Positions 5,652 to 5,743 of a stretch of DNA of 5,743 bases are shown here, one piece after another (within the stretch, counting starts at the first letter, position 1; each line of letters opens with the position of its first letter). A program made the position numbers and the translations under genes. Origin of the DNA: Anaerolineae bacterium (GTDB lineage Bacteria > Chloroflexota > Anaerolineae > J102); the NCBI GenBank assembly GCA_015493675.1, contig WGCR01000056.1, forward strand, positions 1-5,743. Direction: 5' to 3'. The notes beneath the pieces were generated by a model. That model saw nothing but the letters and a program-made list of their open reading frames with translations. It had not been told where the DNA came from and ran no database searches.

Positions 5652-5743
5652 GGGTGTTGGCGATAGGGAAAAATAATGCTGATTGGAGTCGATATAGTGT
5701 ATGATTACGGTACTTGTTGGCTCTTTTGGATCTCAGGGGGTTG
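5652..5743. other. Terminal interval with no assignable gene
   Basis: The region upstream of the AcnX small subunit is fairly AT-rich (around 5670-5710). On the minus strand one frame is open from the window edge to a TAA at 5707-5705, which could be the last dozen codons of an upstream gene. Too little sequence is visible to identify it. No convincing promoter was found on either strand. Confidence 0.35.

Noticed and set aside
5307..5666. Plus-strand open frame opposite the AcnX subunit
   Set aside because: It is antisense to a strongly conserved protein, has no ribosome site, and its product resembles no family.
5683..5705. Promoter on the + strand from TTGGAG and TATGAT
   Set aside because: The spacing is only 11 bases and no downstream gene is visible.

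Overview
The window reads as a stretch of a moderately GC-rich bacterial chromosome. Several features fit a Chloroflexota-like bacterium: a ComEB-type dCMP deaminase, an AcnX small subunit, and an intergenic region rich in short palindromes. This placement is an inference from general impression, without any marker gene, and a deltaproteobacterial or other origin is not excluded. No insertion sequence, CRISPR array, rRNA or tRNA was seen.

Left part (1-4623, all + strand). A dCMP deaminase gene enters from beyond the left edge and ends at 478. After 32 bases come three closely packed genes: an unrecognised 60-residue single-span membrane protein (511-693), a pentameric ligand-gated ion channel that overlaps it by one base (693-2600), and an acetyl-CoA synthetase (2655-4565). 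No terminator is visible between them, and a strong hairpin terminator follows the synthetase at 4588-4623. The last three genes, and possibly the deaminase, are therefore likely to share a transcript. The channel is the most interesting gene. It has a signal peptide, two related beta-type domains in front of the usual extracellular domain, and four membrane helices, an architecture resembling the calcium-modulated channel DeCLIC.

Middle part (4624-5081). About 460 bases carry no credible gene but are full of dyad symmetry: two inverted copies of a GAACCTGACAGGTTC palindrome, a pair of GCCGGAT-N5-ATCCGGC hairpins, and a foldable leader of about 95 bases just before the next gene. One arm of that leader covers the weak ribosome binding site of the gene.

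Right part (5082-5743). A tiny 45-residue stand-alone SEC-C zinc-finger protein lies on the + strand, with its terminator at 5231-5256. Convergent to it on the - strand is the small (swivel) subunit of an AcnX-type dehydratase. The terminator lies inside the last codons of that gene, with its stop codon in the hairpin loop. The last 92 bases show no assignable gene.
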